Below are positions 1 through 13,101 of a DNA stretch of 64,000 bases, in pieces (within the stretch, counting starts at the first letter, position 1; every line of letters begins with the position of its first letter). The notes beneath the pieces are model-generated. The model was not told the DNA's origin and searched no databases. It worked only from the letters and a program-made list of their open reading frames with translations. The position numbers and the translations under genes are program-made. Source of the stretch: Gordionus sp. m RMFG-2023. Its lineage: Eukaryota; Nematomorpha; Gordioida; Chordodea; Parachordodidae. The stretch spans positions 23,918,508-23,982,507 of the forward strand of contig NC_088776.1 in assembly GCF_954871325.1 (NCBI RefSeq). The letters are read 5' to 3'.

Positions 1-273
1 CGTTGTTTATTAATTGCTATATGTTAACTATACGATATCTAACATTAGCCCAGAATTTAAATATGGTAAAAAATATATTTGTCAATCTTTTCAAAAGAAC
101 AATTTAAAGAAATCAAAATTTATTTAAAAAAAAGGAAAAAATATATAAAAAGTAATACAAATATATATAAAAAGGGAAAAATACAAATTTTTTAGAAAGA
201 AAATGCAAATATGCTACCGATCCTACAATACTCAGCGTTTAAGCTTATGACAATCCTGTTCTGTTTTAATTGT
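1..273. other. AT-rich intergenic stretch
   Basis: No gene, RNA or clear repeat is visible. The sequence is A/T-rich with poly-A runs at 120-180. It ends at the putative target-site duplication of the first transposon. Confidence 0.5.
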
Positions 274-1040
274 GTCATACTTAGTGTTGTTAAAAAGTCG
301 AGTTCTTACGACTCTAAACTAGCTGATGTCTTAATAGGACTTTAAATTATGCGGCTCAATGAACCGCATGAGTTTGCTTTAAAGTCGGCTCAATGAGTTG
401 GCTTCAGAGTCGGTTCAAATTCATTTTGAATCCACCTTCTACTTCTATTAGTATTTACTCCGCAAAAAGAATATTTAAAAAATATTAAGTCGACTCATCG
501 AGCCATAAACAGGGTTGCCAGGTTAAAATTATCAAATTTCGGGAGAAATTTAGTATTTTGCGGGAGAAATATAAAAATTGCGGTAGAAATATAAAAATTG
601 CTAAAAAAGAATTTTTGCGGCCTGCTGGCCTTCACCAGGGATATTAAATTGACTTAATTATCCATCTATTATTTTTTATAATTAGTTTATAAAAATACAA
701 TGGCGATAACTATTTTTCAAAATAAAATAACATCTTGATTTATTAAAATATATTAATTTATAAAAAAACCAACTATTCTTTTTAAATATAAAAGAATGAA
801 AACATGATAAAATTTTATAAAAAACAAACGATTTTAAATTTACAATGTTAAAAATATATTTTATGCGAATGTCCCGCAAAACATCCTCAATTGGTAATCT
901 ACCTTGTGTGTGTATAACATTATAGGGATAGGCTCTTAATTATCCGGTATCACGTTTAAATACATAATAAAGTAATATTGTAGTCATTTCAATGATAATT
1001 ATTTTATTTATTATTGTTCAATCACATTATTATAATCAGT

Positions 1041-1926
1041 GCAGGAGAGATGTTAAAAAAATTATTGCTCTTTTCATCCATTGCAAAACAAAAATATTCT
1101 CCATAAATAAGAAATAATACAGATGCAACTACAGTTGCGGAAATTGTAATCACTTATCTTGTAGTACAACATTCACAGAGATAATGATCATTACAATGTG
1201 CCTAGAATCTTTCCCCATAATATTTAACGACTCCAAGATAAATGAAAACTTTAGTAGAACAAAAATGAGCAAGGATATCATAAATGTTTTAGAACCTAAA
1301 TTCAGGAGGTCAATTCTTGACGATTTGAAAGATGGGCATACATATGAAATTCTAACAGATGCATCTAATAAGGGAAATATTAAATTATTTCCCTTGATCC
1401 TCCGCTATTTCAACAAAATTAAGGATGTTTCAAGAAAACTGTTCAATTTTTTCCCCTTAAATAGTGAAAAATCCAAAGACATTTTTAACCATATAATGGT
1501 AAATATAGCAGATTCGGTATTATCAATAAACATGTCAGCTCTCTGATCTGTTAATGACTCAGTGAATTTGGAAAAAACCAGAGTGTATTTACAGAATTAA
1601 GTCAGCACAATGTTTGTTGCGATATGTTCCTATTACCCGTCTTCGATAGAATCTTAATATTTTATAAACCTTTAAAAATATATTTCTTAAATAAAAATTA
1701 TAAAAGCTGTCCTAACATTTTGAAAATTTTTTTCAATAATGAATGGCAGAGGTATACTAAGGATTGATTTCACATGTAAGAAATCTACTACATAATGTTA
1801 ATGTGCAATTGCAATCAGAAGAATCTTAACAAAGATTCACAAAATTATGCTGCAGATGTGTTCATATTTTAAAAATATAGATCGACATTTATGTTTTGTT
1901 TGAGGAGATTGTAATGCTCTCTCTCT
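1041..1926 (+). pseudogene. hAT transposase, inverted partial copy
   Basis: The longest open part, 1184-1546, has the stretch SILDDLKDGHTYEILTDASN followed by KGNIKLFPLILRYF, typical of the catalytic RNase H-like region of one hAT subfamily. The 3' part is broken by stops and deletions. The same DNA with many differences lies inverted at 2360-3580. Compared with it, this copy has lost internal segments and the C-terminal dimerisation region. It is not functional. Confidence 0.7.
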
Positions 1927-2038
1927 AGTTTTGATTTACAATGTAAAAATATATTTATTTTATGCGAATGTATAAATAGGATTTTATAAAATATAAAAAA
2001 AATATGGAAAATTAAATAATTATAATGTTAATTATATT

Positions 2039-3580
2039 TTATTTGAAATTTAAATTATGGAACTGACCGTCGTTATTGAGATATTTATGAAATTCCTGGC
2101 ATGACATATTATAAATTTGTTTAAAAATTAGCTCGGCCTCTAATGTTGTTAAAGCAATCCGATTTCTCTTCTTTTTCCCGGCAGTCCTCATCAGGCTAAA
2201 AATGCGCTCGGATGAGGCATTAGAATGAGGTAAGGAGAAGACATACTCGCATATTTTTTCCAAGCATGGGGATTTATTGTTATTATGAAAAAATTCAACC
2301 CATTTCTCCTCTATATTTAGACCATCTAACTTTAAGTATTCTGGGCTAATCATAAAAAATAGAGAGAATTACAATCTCCTCAAACAAGACATCAATGTTT
2401 TTCATTATTTTTAATATATATATTAAATTACAAAAACCATCAATTGATGGTTTCTGTTCCAAGGTCATAATATTTATCCATTTGTTAATAGAGTTATTAA
2501 AATTACATTTTAATTGTAAATATTCTAAAATTGTCTTAATAAATATATCTGCTTCATTAAAAAATTTATTATTTAGAGTATTATTTGAACATTTTAATAT
2601 AATATTTTAAGCAATAGCGCCATAAAATTTATTATCAATTTTTAACTGTAGAGATGAACAGAGCTGTAGCATGATTTTATCAATAAAGAATATTCTGATT
2701 ACAACTGAATATTAACTGCATGAAGTAGATTTTTTACATGTGAAACTAATATGCTTCTGCAATTTCATAATCCAAAATATTTTTCAAAATTTTAGGACAG
2801 CTTTTAAAATCTTTGTTTGTAAAATTTTAAAATTCTATCGATGTCAGGTATTAATGTTAACCACCTGATAGGTACATATCGCAACAACTCACACCATTCC
2901 AAGTCAGACCACTCTACCAACTCTTTTAGTTGATGAACTAAATTCGTTAAAACATTTCATCACAATTATTTCGACATCCACAGATAGTACATTCATTGCC
3001 TTCTTGTAAGAATCATGTTGTATATGGCATATTCAGCCAATTGGTATTAATTCATTATTGTGCTGCGTAAAATAGGTAAATACACTTTGGTTTTGCCAAA
3101 ATTTACAAAGGCATTATCAGCGCAGATAGCTGACATGCAATTCATTCATAACCCTGAATCAGCTATATTTACATTGTGTGGTTAGCGACATCGTTGGATT
3201 TTTCACTATCCGAGGAAAAATTTTTTAACAGTTTTATTGAAATGTTCTTGGGAAATGTTTTAATATTTCCCTTATTAGATACATCTGTTACAATTGTATA
3301 TGGATGCCCATCTTTTAAATCGTCTAGAATTGATCTCTAGGATTCAGGTACTATAACCTTTGCACTTATATTGAAGTCATTAAATATCATGGGAAAATTC
3401 GACCAACATTGTGATGATATAGCTCTGTGAATTTTGAACCACATAGGTTTATACAATTTCCGCAGCTGTAATTGCATCTGTATTATTTATTATTTTTGGA
3501 AAATATTTTTGTATTGCAATCGATATATACGATATTCTCCCCTGTACTGACTTATATGAATGAAATGATTTTGATTTATT
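2039..3580 (-). pseudogene. hAT transposase with hATC dimerisation domain
   Basis: This is the main transposase copy of the element. The C-terminal ORF (2353-2039, minus) carries the hATC signature: FSLPHSNASSERIFSLMRT, then a K/R-rich segment and LEAELIFK. Upstream on the same strand, about 3470-3190, is the degraded region matching the DDLKDGHPY-type block of the inverted copy. Frameshifts and stops separate the pieces, so no full transposase is made. Confidence 0.75.
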
Positions 3581-4462
3581 ATTGGATAAAAATAAGACTG
3601 GATAAAAAGAAATTTACAAATTAGACATGTTTTTCGAAATATTTAAAATTTATTTTAAAAATATAAAAATAATCAATTACTGTCTCTCAAAATTATTATT
3701 TATATATTAAAAACGTTAAAATACTTTTTTTAAAAATTGCGGTAGGTTTTTGCGGAAGATTTTCAATTGCGGTAGTTTTGCGGGAGAGAGATGTCTGTGT
3801 GTAAACTAAAAATTTGCTGGAGTCTCCCGCTGATGGGGGGAGACATAGCAACCCTGGCCATGAAGGTAACTCTGAAAACCACTAAATGAGCTATTCGGAA
3901 TCCCACTCATCGAGCCAACTCATACGGCTCATTGAGCCATTTAATACATTATATATTCGTTTCATATCATCATTTAATATCAAACACATTGATTCAATCG
4001 TCGGAAGAAAACAATTCAAATTGGATAATTCCAACAAACTATTTGAGTGCTGGGTAGCTAACCTTTACCTGATATTATTTCATACATATATTTAAAATCA
4101 TTATATCATACCAAATATATAAGATCAGTAATTCATAATATACTACATTATAAAAATAGGTAAAATTTTACAATTCTAAATCTAATTTACTATAAGCCGC
4201 TCAATTTGAGGTGAGTTTTACGATTCAAAACTTGATTAGAATTTAGGCTGCGACTTCTCAGCCAATTCACAACATTACTCATGCTCATATTTTTTTTAAA
4301 AAATTTAGCCTACTTTTTCGTGTGTGTGTCGTTATTCTTCTTAATTTTTGTTTTAAACTAAATAGAGTGAAAATTAATTAAATAGTTTATTTTTAAAAAA
4401 GCAAAATGTTATTAAATTTAGAAATAAGTACAATATATAATATTATATTTTTGTAATAAAGT

Positions 4463-5225
4463 TTAATTATTATTGTTGTAGTGATAGTTGTTGTAGTTAT
4501 AGTTATTATAATTATCTTGGTATCTCGAATTATTATTACCGTTATTCCTATCATAGTATCTAAAATTATTGTTGTAATTCCTATCTCTATTCCAATTATT
4601 ATCTCTATTATCATAATTATTTCTAAAATTATTTCTAAAATTATTATCAGGTCTAAAATAATTACTATAGTCATTTCTATTTCTATTGTTAAAGTTTTTA
4701 TCTTTATCAGACTTTTTATCGTTATTTATATAACTTATATTATCAATATCTGATTTATCATTAATACTATCTAATCTAATTCCTAGTTAAATTAATATTT
4801 TTACAAAATTTATATTTTATTTTGTCATTTAAGTTAGACGTACGTAATTTTTCTTTTAATCTACTGTCGTCTAAAAAATTACATTTTTTATGCAGTTTTG
4901 ATACTCTTATGTACCATTGCATGAAATTCTCACTCGAGTTCTGCTGTAAGTTGAATTTGTTTATTAAAATATTTTTATCTTGTACAGGTAAAAGGTAAGT
5001 TAACTTCTTGGCCACTATCTTAAGATCTAATATGTCGGTATCAGAGCAAATTGATTTAATATTATCAAACACATCTTCAGATAAATTATTAAGTAAAGTA
5101 TTTATTTAAATAGAGTCCGGTAATGTACTGGTGGGAAAATAACTTAATATTCTGTCTAAGTAAATCTCAGTGAGTGGTCCAACCAATTTTGGAATTTTGT
5201 ATATTAATTCTGGTTTAGTGTCCAT
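4463..5225 (-). pseudogene. Decayed gag-like retrotransposon ORF
   Basis: Reading the minus strand from ATG at 5225-5223 gives MDTKPELIYKIPKLVGPLTE, then one in-frame TAA near 5105, then a helical region including NFMQWYIRVSKLHKKC (4776-5072), as in Gag capsid-like proteins of LTR elements. A +1 frameshift near 4786 leads into a tail of about 100 residues made largely of Asn, Arg and Tyr, ending YHYNNNN at 4466. The family assignment is inferred from the layout (capsid-like body, basic Asn/Arg-rich tail). No CCHC knuckle, protease or RT is seen next to it, and I did not find LTRs. Confidence 0.5.
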
Positions 5226-7061
5226 ATTTTATTAAGGATTACAATAATATTTGATATAAATATTTGGAAATCATAATAACACTTTATATTTTTATAAAAA
5301 TACACAGGAGTTGAATAAACTCCGAGTCGTTATAAATGTAAAACTTTCCATTGAGTTGTTCAAAATAGTTAACCATTTTCTTAAGACTAACAAATTCAAA
5401 AACGACATCATCACTGCCGGGTACTCTCGAATAATGTACGTCAAAATTGTAGGTCAACTCAAAAAGTATATCTTAAATAGATATTTTCAGAGGAATATTA
5501 ATAAGTTTAAAAGAAAACATAATAAGAATAACTTTAAAATGATTTTACCTTTTTTTCTTCTTATATAGAATATATTTATTTCGTTTTATTTTTTATTATT
5601 CATATTTTTACATACATCTCACCATAAAAATATATAAAAGAGAAAATAAATTTTTTTTAAAAAAAATTAAAAAAAATTGCATGGTGGCGGGTCTTTTTTG
5701 CCAACTACACACCGAGGCAACATCGGGGCACAATGTAGAGAATATATGTAGAGAATATATGTAAAGAAAACGAAAAAATATATTTTATTTATTATTATTA
5801 TTATATATATTCATCCATACACTATATATATTATCTAAAAATACAAATTTGAATACATATAATCAAAACGAAAAACAAAAGTAATAATAGGTAAAGTATA
5901 GTTATATAAAAATTAAATTATATAAAATTGAATTGTAAAAAGTTGAATTGTAAAAGGTTAAATCGTAAAAGGTTGAATTGTAAGTCAAAAAGCAAAAATG
6001 AAATAACAGTACAAATTTAAATATATAACAATATGTATGCTAAGAAGTAACATCAAATCAAATATTGATCTATGATAACAATGATTACGGTAAATTTGCT
6101 GGCTTACCACAATCGTTGTTATTTGAGTGTCCTTTTTAGATTCTTATTCTTCAATATTATTAATGAATTTAAATGAGCTATTAAGCTTTCATTTTATAGC
6201 AGTTCCTTCTTTGCAGCTAACGCAATTTTCAACTGCTGAATACCTTTTGTCCAAATTCATCCCTCGGACAATAAATGAGTCAATGAATATTTTGAACTAA
6301 TATTTTTATAGGTATGTTATTAGTTTGCATAAATTAAATAATATTTGTCTAAAAATTTTGTTGTATTTTTATTTAAATTTAGTTGTTAATTAAAAATTAA
6401 TACCTAATAATTTTTCTAAATTAGGAGGCTGGAAAAATATTGGCGGCCATTTTTGGAGGCGAAATATCTTTTTAAAGGGCAAGGTTTGGGGTCCAAAATT
6501 TTTTTTTGAAGGGAGACCTCCCCCTACTGACTGTGGTCCTAGATAAAAATAACTAGTTTGGGATTGTTGTAAAAATCGGGTTGATAAGATAACTCCGCAC
6601 TAATGAATTACTTGTGAAAGCTGCGATTGAAATGTGAAGGTAGGATTATCACTTAACCTAATTTGTTATGGTTGCATGGAGTCATGATTTAAAAATAATG
6701 TAGGAATTCCTCATGGTATTGGATAATCGTGTTTTGTAATTAAGGGTTAAGATCACTAAAAAATAAAGAAGTGCTGATGCTGAGAAATTTTTTATCATAA
6801 AATCTGCTTGATTGGATATATTCAAATTATCTAAGGCTTAGAAGAGTACCTAGCGAGTAATTTAGTTATTATTGAATACACAAACGTATTTATATTAATC
6901 CCATATTTTTAGAATATGTATCGGTTTTATATATCTTAAATGTATTGTTAGCACAATGACATTTTGTTATTTCAATATGATACATGTGTTTTAGTTTAAA
7001 TTACCATTTTAGGCCAATAGTTGCGTGACTAAATTCAAGGTGTTTTGGATTGCATTTACAG
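5226..7061. other. Gene-free upstream region of aPKC
   Basis: AT-rich with no convincing ORF. A short tandem repeat lies at 5929-5985. GC-richer scraps at 5680-5740 and 6420-6545 resemble transposon ends but have no identifiable partner. The aPKC promoter and 5' untranslated exon(s) should lie here or further upstream, because the first coding exon is preceded by a splice acceptor. I see no clear promoter motif. Confidence 0.4.
5929..5985. repeat. Short tandem repeat, ~16-bp unit
   Basis: About 3.5 copies of a unit close to GTTGAATTGTAAAAG, with small variation between copies. Confidence 0.75.
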
Positions 7062-7063
7062 TT

Positions 7064-7116
7064 ATGACTATGACTGATACCAATTCTCAAATCAAAGTTA
7101 AAGTCGCATATAATGG
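7064..7116 (+). CDS. aPKC: aPKC coding exon 1 (start, PB1 beta-1)
   Basis: Preceded by acceptor ...TTTACAG at 7061 and two untranslated bases. ATG at 7064; a second in-frame ATG at 7070 could also serve. It encodes MTMTDTNSQIKVKVAYNG, matching the first strand of the aPKC PB1 domain with its conserved Lys. It ends GG|GTATGT in phase 2; the split Gly codon is completed by the G that opens exon 2, giving NGDI as in the family. The acceptor shows at least one non-coding exon upstream. The exon is too short to appear as an ORF. Confidence 0.85.
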
Positions 7117-10100
7117 GTATGTAATATAGAAAAAATATATAAATAATGATAATTTTTAACTCTCGTTACAATAACGAACTATGTTTTAATATAAAAATAT
7201 TTTAGTTCATTTTTTCCATTTTCAAATTGCTTATTGAAATTATTCATAAAATTTTAATTTTCATATTAGTTTATAATAATTTTGTTTCTTAAAATGTTTT
7301 TATAACCAGGTAAATTTTTTATAGTAAAAATTTTATATATGCAGATTTTTTAGCCATAATTTGATTTTATTGTATATTCTTTCTATATACAGTGTTGTGA
7401 TGATTTAATGAAACATATTGATGATTAAATTAAAACCCATCCATATAATATTAATTTAATCATCAATATGTTTTATTAAATCATCACAACACTGTACATA
7501 ACAGGCATTTAAAATTTATTTTATAGTTAAGCAGGGGCACTTCTTTTTGTTTAACACATTTTTTAGAATTACCTTAACTTACTATAGGACTTTAATTAAA
7601 AATGTTTATTTAATATTATTCAACTGATTTTAATCTAATATCTATATACAAATAAAAATAAATAAAAACATACTAAACTATAAGTGGGCTAAATATGGAT
7701 GGACCTAACTTATTCTTATCTTGGCCTATGGGTGTTTTGAGTCTGGATAGCAAATTAGCAATAGTCTAGTTTTTTTTATCATACCTGTTATGATATTTTT
7801 AGTCAATCATAATCCTAAAATACATAATTTAGAAATTTTTTTATTAATACAAAACAATCATAAAAATGTAACTAAATACTTTAAATGCCAATAACTACAC
7901 AACTGAACATATTTTTCAAGATTTTGATTAAATATTAATAAAACTTAAAGTTACTTATACCAGGTATCTAAAAAAATTATTGTTTTTAAATCATGTAGAA
8001 ATTATATAATGCATAAATTAATTACCCTTTTACCTACATTTATTCTAATATATTTTTGATTAAGGACAAAGTTTGCAAGTATCCTCATTTGTTTTATTAG
8101 AACTTTCTCCTTTACCCATGCTATTCACATTAAGAATATCATTGCATTCACAAATGTCTTAAAAATGGAATGTGTGATATAATACTATCTTCTAAAAACA
8201 AATCATCAAAATGTGTTATGAATAAAAAACACAAACTTCAGATTATAAAAAAATACAAAGAATAAATTTTTAACTCAAATTATTTATAAATTATTTATTT
8301 AATTTTTTTTTGACATGAGACATTGTTTTTTTTATTTGCCAATTTGGGAAAAGAGTGAATAATAAGGTTAGGTTAAAGGATGTAGCAAAAATACTATGTC
8401 AGTCTTAAAGAGTTAAACAAATTATCTAGATTATTCCAATAAAGCTTTGCTAAGAATATGTAAATGTTGTAACTCGATAATTTTTTTAATTTTTAAAATA
8501 TTATTTAGACATTTAATTAATTGTACATTGCAGTTTTTGTTTAAATACTCATTTTTATTAGATAATTTTATTATTCATATTCCAATAATGAATCAAAAAG
8601 TGCATATTAATTATTTTAAAAATTTCTTACAACATTGTTTAATTTTTAAAAGAATATTATTAGATTTATAAAGTACATATCACAAATATAATTAAAGAAT
8701 ATATTATAATTATATATAATACATTCATTTAGCTATTGCAGCATTGAAGAATTGTTAGTAATTATCAGAGAGTAAAAATTATTAAACAGCATCAACTTAT
8801 TTTGTGCCTCCTAGTAATCAATAATAGATAATCTTAGTTTGGCAGTTATATAATCTCAGGCAGCTATGAAATTACATGAAAAAGAGTTTGTATTGATGAA
8901 ATAGATTACATCACCCAAAACAAAAAAACTAAACCACTTAAACTATAATACAAATTATTTAATTCCACAATATCCTTATTTATTTCTTTCCTCTAAAACA
9001 ATTATAAATTTATCTTATGTAGAATAATTTGATTTTTTTTCAGAAACTTTATGTTTCTTTTATTCAAATGCACAATGAAGTCTTTAGAAAATGGGGTGTG
9101 GCCAAAATCTTCAAATAAAGAGTGTCATGAGATCTGTTTTAAACTATAGAATATTTGATGTTATAGTTACAATTTATATTTTATTTAAAATTTATTTTAA
9201 AATATTTTTAAAGAAAATTAATTTTTGTAACGCATTTAAGTTCCCATTGTACAGATAAGGAATAATTTTTTTTACAGAACAATAAAATTAAAAAAATAAT
9301 GAAGTTCACTTTTCTTATTGGGTTAAAGATTATGCAAATTTTATTTTATAAGCCATTTAAAATATTTTCATAGATTTCTTTTGTATAAATTGCAATTCAT
9401 CATCACTTATTATTTCTTTTTTTAAACTTTATCACAAACTAAAGGATAAAAGAATTACTATCCAAAAATAATAGAGTCTCGATTAATGATGGAATTTTTA
9501 TTTTTTAATTTTTAAAAAACTTTATTATTATTTTTTTTATTACTAACATTAACAGTCCTTATAAAAATGTAATGTACCAATATTTTATTGTATATATTTT
9601 ATTTTTGCAATTTTAATAAAATTGAGACATACAATAATTTTAGGAATGCATTATTAGAAGATCAATGGATTGCACAATTCACTAATATCTCTCATGACTA
9701 ACCAGAATCACGTACTGTCAGCTGAAGATGGACTTTATTATGTTTTTGTATCCCTAGATTCATAGACGATCTTACTATCTGGTCAAATGGGTATGTGTCC
9801 CTTTTAAAAAATATAAATCATTACCATAATTTAAACATTTAAATCCCCTTTGATGATATCAATGCATCTCTTCAGTTAGTCGAACCTTATCAAGTTAAGA
9901 TATTATAAATAATAATATTAAAAAAACTATATCAAATAATTAATTTTATGGAAGAAGAAAATGTTTGATTTGATTTATGACAACAAAAATAATCAAGACT
10001 TTCAGAAAACGTTTAACTTATATGAAAAAACAGCATGCTAAATGTTTTCCAGCGATAAACAAATCTTAAAAATTTCTTGATTATCACCTTCATTATAATA

Positions 10101-10985
10101 GATCACATTAATCGGCATCTTATAAAATCAACATATTATGCAAATGCGGAATTCCACTGCAGACAGTGTCCTTGAGCGTTACAGTTAAATTTTTAAAACT
10201 TTTATTTAATATTTAACGTTATCGTGCTAATTCCTATCATTTCAAGACAAACGAAAGGGTGGAGCGGATTACTACAATACTGAGGAACTTGAAAGATACC
10301 GATTACTACATTTGAGACCGTTCTCCATCATGGTTTAAGACGGCCGTTTAAAAGGTTCATCCTGCTTTCGTATTATAAAATCATTTGAGTACTCGAACTA
10401 ATATTTGGTTCTCAGCTGAAAATTATCTGTCTCCACATTGATTCTTCCCAGGATTGACGTATTTGAGTCTTTTTTGCTTCTGCTGATATCAACAAATGCC
10501 TTTTCAATGCCTTATAAAAAATGACATAATTAGAGATTTTTTTAAGTTAAAATATACCTTATAAAATGGAAAACTTATAGAATCTTTTTATTGCAAAGAC
10601 TAATCGAATGAAATGATTACTTATAAGCACCAAATTTATTCGGATCCTATTTTTCATTAATAAATATTATTAATTCAAATCCTTTTGGGTTTTGACACTC
10701 TTCATACCTCTTTTTTTTGCTGAGAGCAGTTTCACTATTAATATCAATATTTCAGAAATTTCCGTCGGAGATAGCCTATCTTTAATTTTGAGGATTTCGA
10801 TTCAAATGAGTTGAATTACTGCGCGATATTTAATCATAATGTAACTTTAAAAAATGTTTTAAACACAAAACACTAGCAGACAATAGTGTTGAGTATGAAA
10901 ATAAAAAATACGAACCTTTAGCTTAACTGAAAAATTGACAAATTTAAATAGTTGCTATTAATTTGATTCTCTGATGTTAGCATTC
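7117..10985. other. aPKC intron 1, first part
   Basis: AT-rich intronic DNA. It holds the palindromic MITE at 7390-7494. No supported gene; the ORF at 8447-8671 is low-complexity and rich in Ile, Leu and Phe. A somewhat GC-richer island at about 10130-10520 is noted under findings. Confidence 0.5.
7390..7494. mobile_element. Palindromic MITE with TA target duplication
   Basis: The left arm, starting CAGTGTTGTGATGATT, and the right arm, its near-perfect reverse complement, are each about 45 bp around a 12-15 bp centre. TA dinucleotides flank both ends (7388-7389 and 7495-7496), as for Tc1/mariner-type insertions. It has no coding capacity and would form a strong hairpin. Confidence 0.85.
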
Positions 10986-10989
10986 ATTT

Positions 10990-11340
10990 TAATTTACATA
11001 CTATTACTAAAGTCTAATCGGGCCAAATTTATAAAACCCGGGCACGATCCCTAACGATATTTTTTTATTTGTCTCGAAAAGCCCGACCCAAAGTAACAAT
11101 TATTTGTCCGCCTTGCCTGGCCCGAATTTTTTCAAATATAGAAAAATTTAATATTTTTTAATAGTAAAAAAAATATTCTACAAATTAAAAATATTGGCGC
11201 TTATTTCTTACAAGAATTTTAAAATATATCAATTTATTTTACAAAATTAAATATATTTAAAAATTATAGCCTGACCCAGCTCGAATCGAAATTATTTTTA
11301 AAAAATAGGCAGGGCCGGAATTGCTGATAAAATTATTGAT
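10990..11340. repeat. GGGCC-rich MITE remnant
   Basis: Short blocks such as GGGCC, CCCGGGC, CCCGACCC and CAGGGCCGG are separated by A/T-rich DNA. This matches the composition of the bounded family member at 14777-15162. The ends are degraded and I cannot set a TSD. Confidence 0.5.
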
Positions 11341-12219
11341 TATTTATATTTATTGCTTATTCATCATAAAAAATGATGTAATCGAAATGGCATAATGATT
11401 TAAGTATACAATTTATGATTAAATATCCCCAAATATTGCCCCCATTCTTCATTTATTCTCCCCCCCCCCCTCCCGAGAAATATATTCTAGTTACGACCTT
11501 GATAGGGAATTCAAGCCCTCTAGAAGATTTATAAATAAAAATTTATTTACATTATACTAAGATAGCTGTGATCCAATCATTAGGACAAGCCCTTCACGCC
11601 AAACTCTAGTTATGATTGGGAGAAGAATCTTCGTGCATAACATAGGATAAACTGTTGATTTTTTTAAATCTAAAAATACTTAAATATTTTGATGACTCTT
11701 ATATATAAAAAATATGTATATTTAATTTAATACTGCATATTTAATTTAATACTGCATCGTATGCTAGTGTTGAATGATTATTTAGTCATAGCTTATACTT
11801 TCTAATCGTTGCTCTAGACTTGTAGATGACATTTTAGAAATGTTATTATTATTGAGATGTAATAAAAAAAAATAATATATATTTGAAATTTCAGTCATAT
11901 TTTTTATTTGTGGAAATAGTGATACTTAAAAAATATTTTAAAAAAAATTCTAAAGTAGGGTAAGAAGTAGCTATTAGCGCGTTACTTTTTTGAAATCGGT
12001 CACGATAGCGCGCTACATAGCTTCTAACAACCCTGGAAAATTTTAAAAAATGTCCAGGTTTATTAAAAAAATTTCAAATGTTATTTCCTGTATTTTTATG
12101 TAAATAATTCAAATTAATACTATACAATATAGAAAAAATAAAATTTACACCATCCCCTCCCTTAATTTTTTTTAAAAAATTTCCTAAAAGTAAAAATTCT
12201 ATTCTTTTGATATGCAAAT
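11341..12219. other. Intronic stretch with hAT end remnant
   Basis: AT-rich DNA with a C-rich run at 11461-11474. At about 11957-12035 lies a solo remnant, AGTAGCTATTAGCGCG ... AGCGCGCTACATAGCT ending TAACAACCCTG, resembling the ends of the hAT family at 24424-25952 and 47626-51972. No coding sequence seen. Confidence 0.5.
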
Positions 12220-13101
12220 CAGTGGCATATCCATGATTTTCCAATGGGGGGGGGATTTTGTGAGTGTATATTTATATGTACTTTACCTAATTTTTAGTAC
12301 CTACAAGTTTTATTTAATATACATATAAAAGCATTTACTGATAATAAAAAGGTATTGTCTGGCCAAAATTAAACATTCACACATAATATTGAAATAAAAA
12401 TGAACAAATTTAATTGGCAATTTATGATATGATCATTATTAAAAATTCCACACTATTAGTATCTATCAAAATATTCTTATAACAACTTTAAGAAGAGCAA
12501 TGCAAAAATATCCCCATATGGAATGGGATTCATATAGATTAATATTCACCAAACCTCAGAAGCAAAGTAAGAAGGAATATTCAAAGAGCAAGGAACCACA
12601 TCTCCCCTAAACTAAAAACATTATAAATAAAATAGTTTTATTTTAATAAAAAATTTATAACTTATGCTTAACCTGATTTTCATAAAATATATGCTACCTA
12701 CCTTTACCATCTTTTTCTTCAATTTGTATTTGTTCATTTTTTTAATGCTCATCCTTATTTAACTTTTATATTTATATTTCTTCTGTTCTACAAAATGGAA
12801 GTAAAAATGAAAAATATTTAAAAAATTCTGGATATGTATTAATAATTAAAATATTATAAAAAATACTTATTAATTCCTAACTCACTAATAATTTTGAATT
12901 TGACAAAATAATCATAATAGGTATTATTAGAAATAATGATAATGATAAAATAAATTACCGTTTTATTTCGATCTCTTTAATTAAAAATTTTTCCATTTTA
13001 TTAATATTTTTGAATAATGTTTATATACTCACAAGGAAAGGAAATTTTAATAAAATTTATTTAAAAAAATATGTTTTATGTTGGAAAATTGATATTCAAA
13101 T

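Larger units (their letters stand above)
510..3856 (-). mobile_element. hAT transposon with internal inverted duplication
   Basis: The ends are CAGGGTTGCCAGG at the left and the inverted GCAACCCTG at the right. The flanking 8 bp are gccataaa (502-509) and gccatgaa (3857-3864), 7 of 8 alike, the TSD length expected of hAT. Both ends hold short repeats of the type TTGCGGGAGAAAT. Inside are two decayed transposase copies in opposite orientation that converge near 1926-2360. The motif around GAGGAGATTGTAAT occurs at about 1901 on the + strand and again, inverted, at about 2372. Confidence 0.8.
282..4277. mobile_element. hAT-like MITE split by a later hAT insertion
   Basis: The left end reads TAGTGTTGTTAAAAAG and the right end is an imperfect inverted match (ends AACATTA). 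The flanking 8 bp are gtcatact (274-281) and ctcatgct (4278-4285), 6 of 8 alike. The MITE proper is about 650 bp, 282-509 plus 3857-4277. It is rich in the direct and inverted motif GGCTCAATGAGCC and has no coding capacity. The element at 510-3856 sits inside it. The same terminal sequence bounds the elements at 18884-19594 and 20213-20423, so this is a dispersed family. Confidence 0.6.

Noticed and set aside
2395-2610. + strand 71-residue ORF
   Set aside because: Antisense to the hAT transposase on the minus strand.
4481-4753. + strand ORF rich in Ile and Val
   Set aside because: It is the complement of the Asn/Arg-rich tail of the gag-like ORF on the minus strand; low complexity explains it.
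5311-5568. + strand 85-residue ORF
   Set aside because: No domain, AT-driven composition and no splice or neighbour support.
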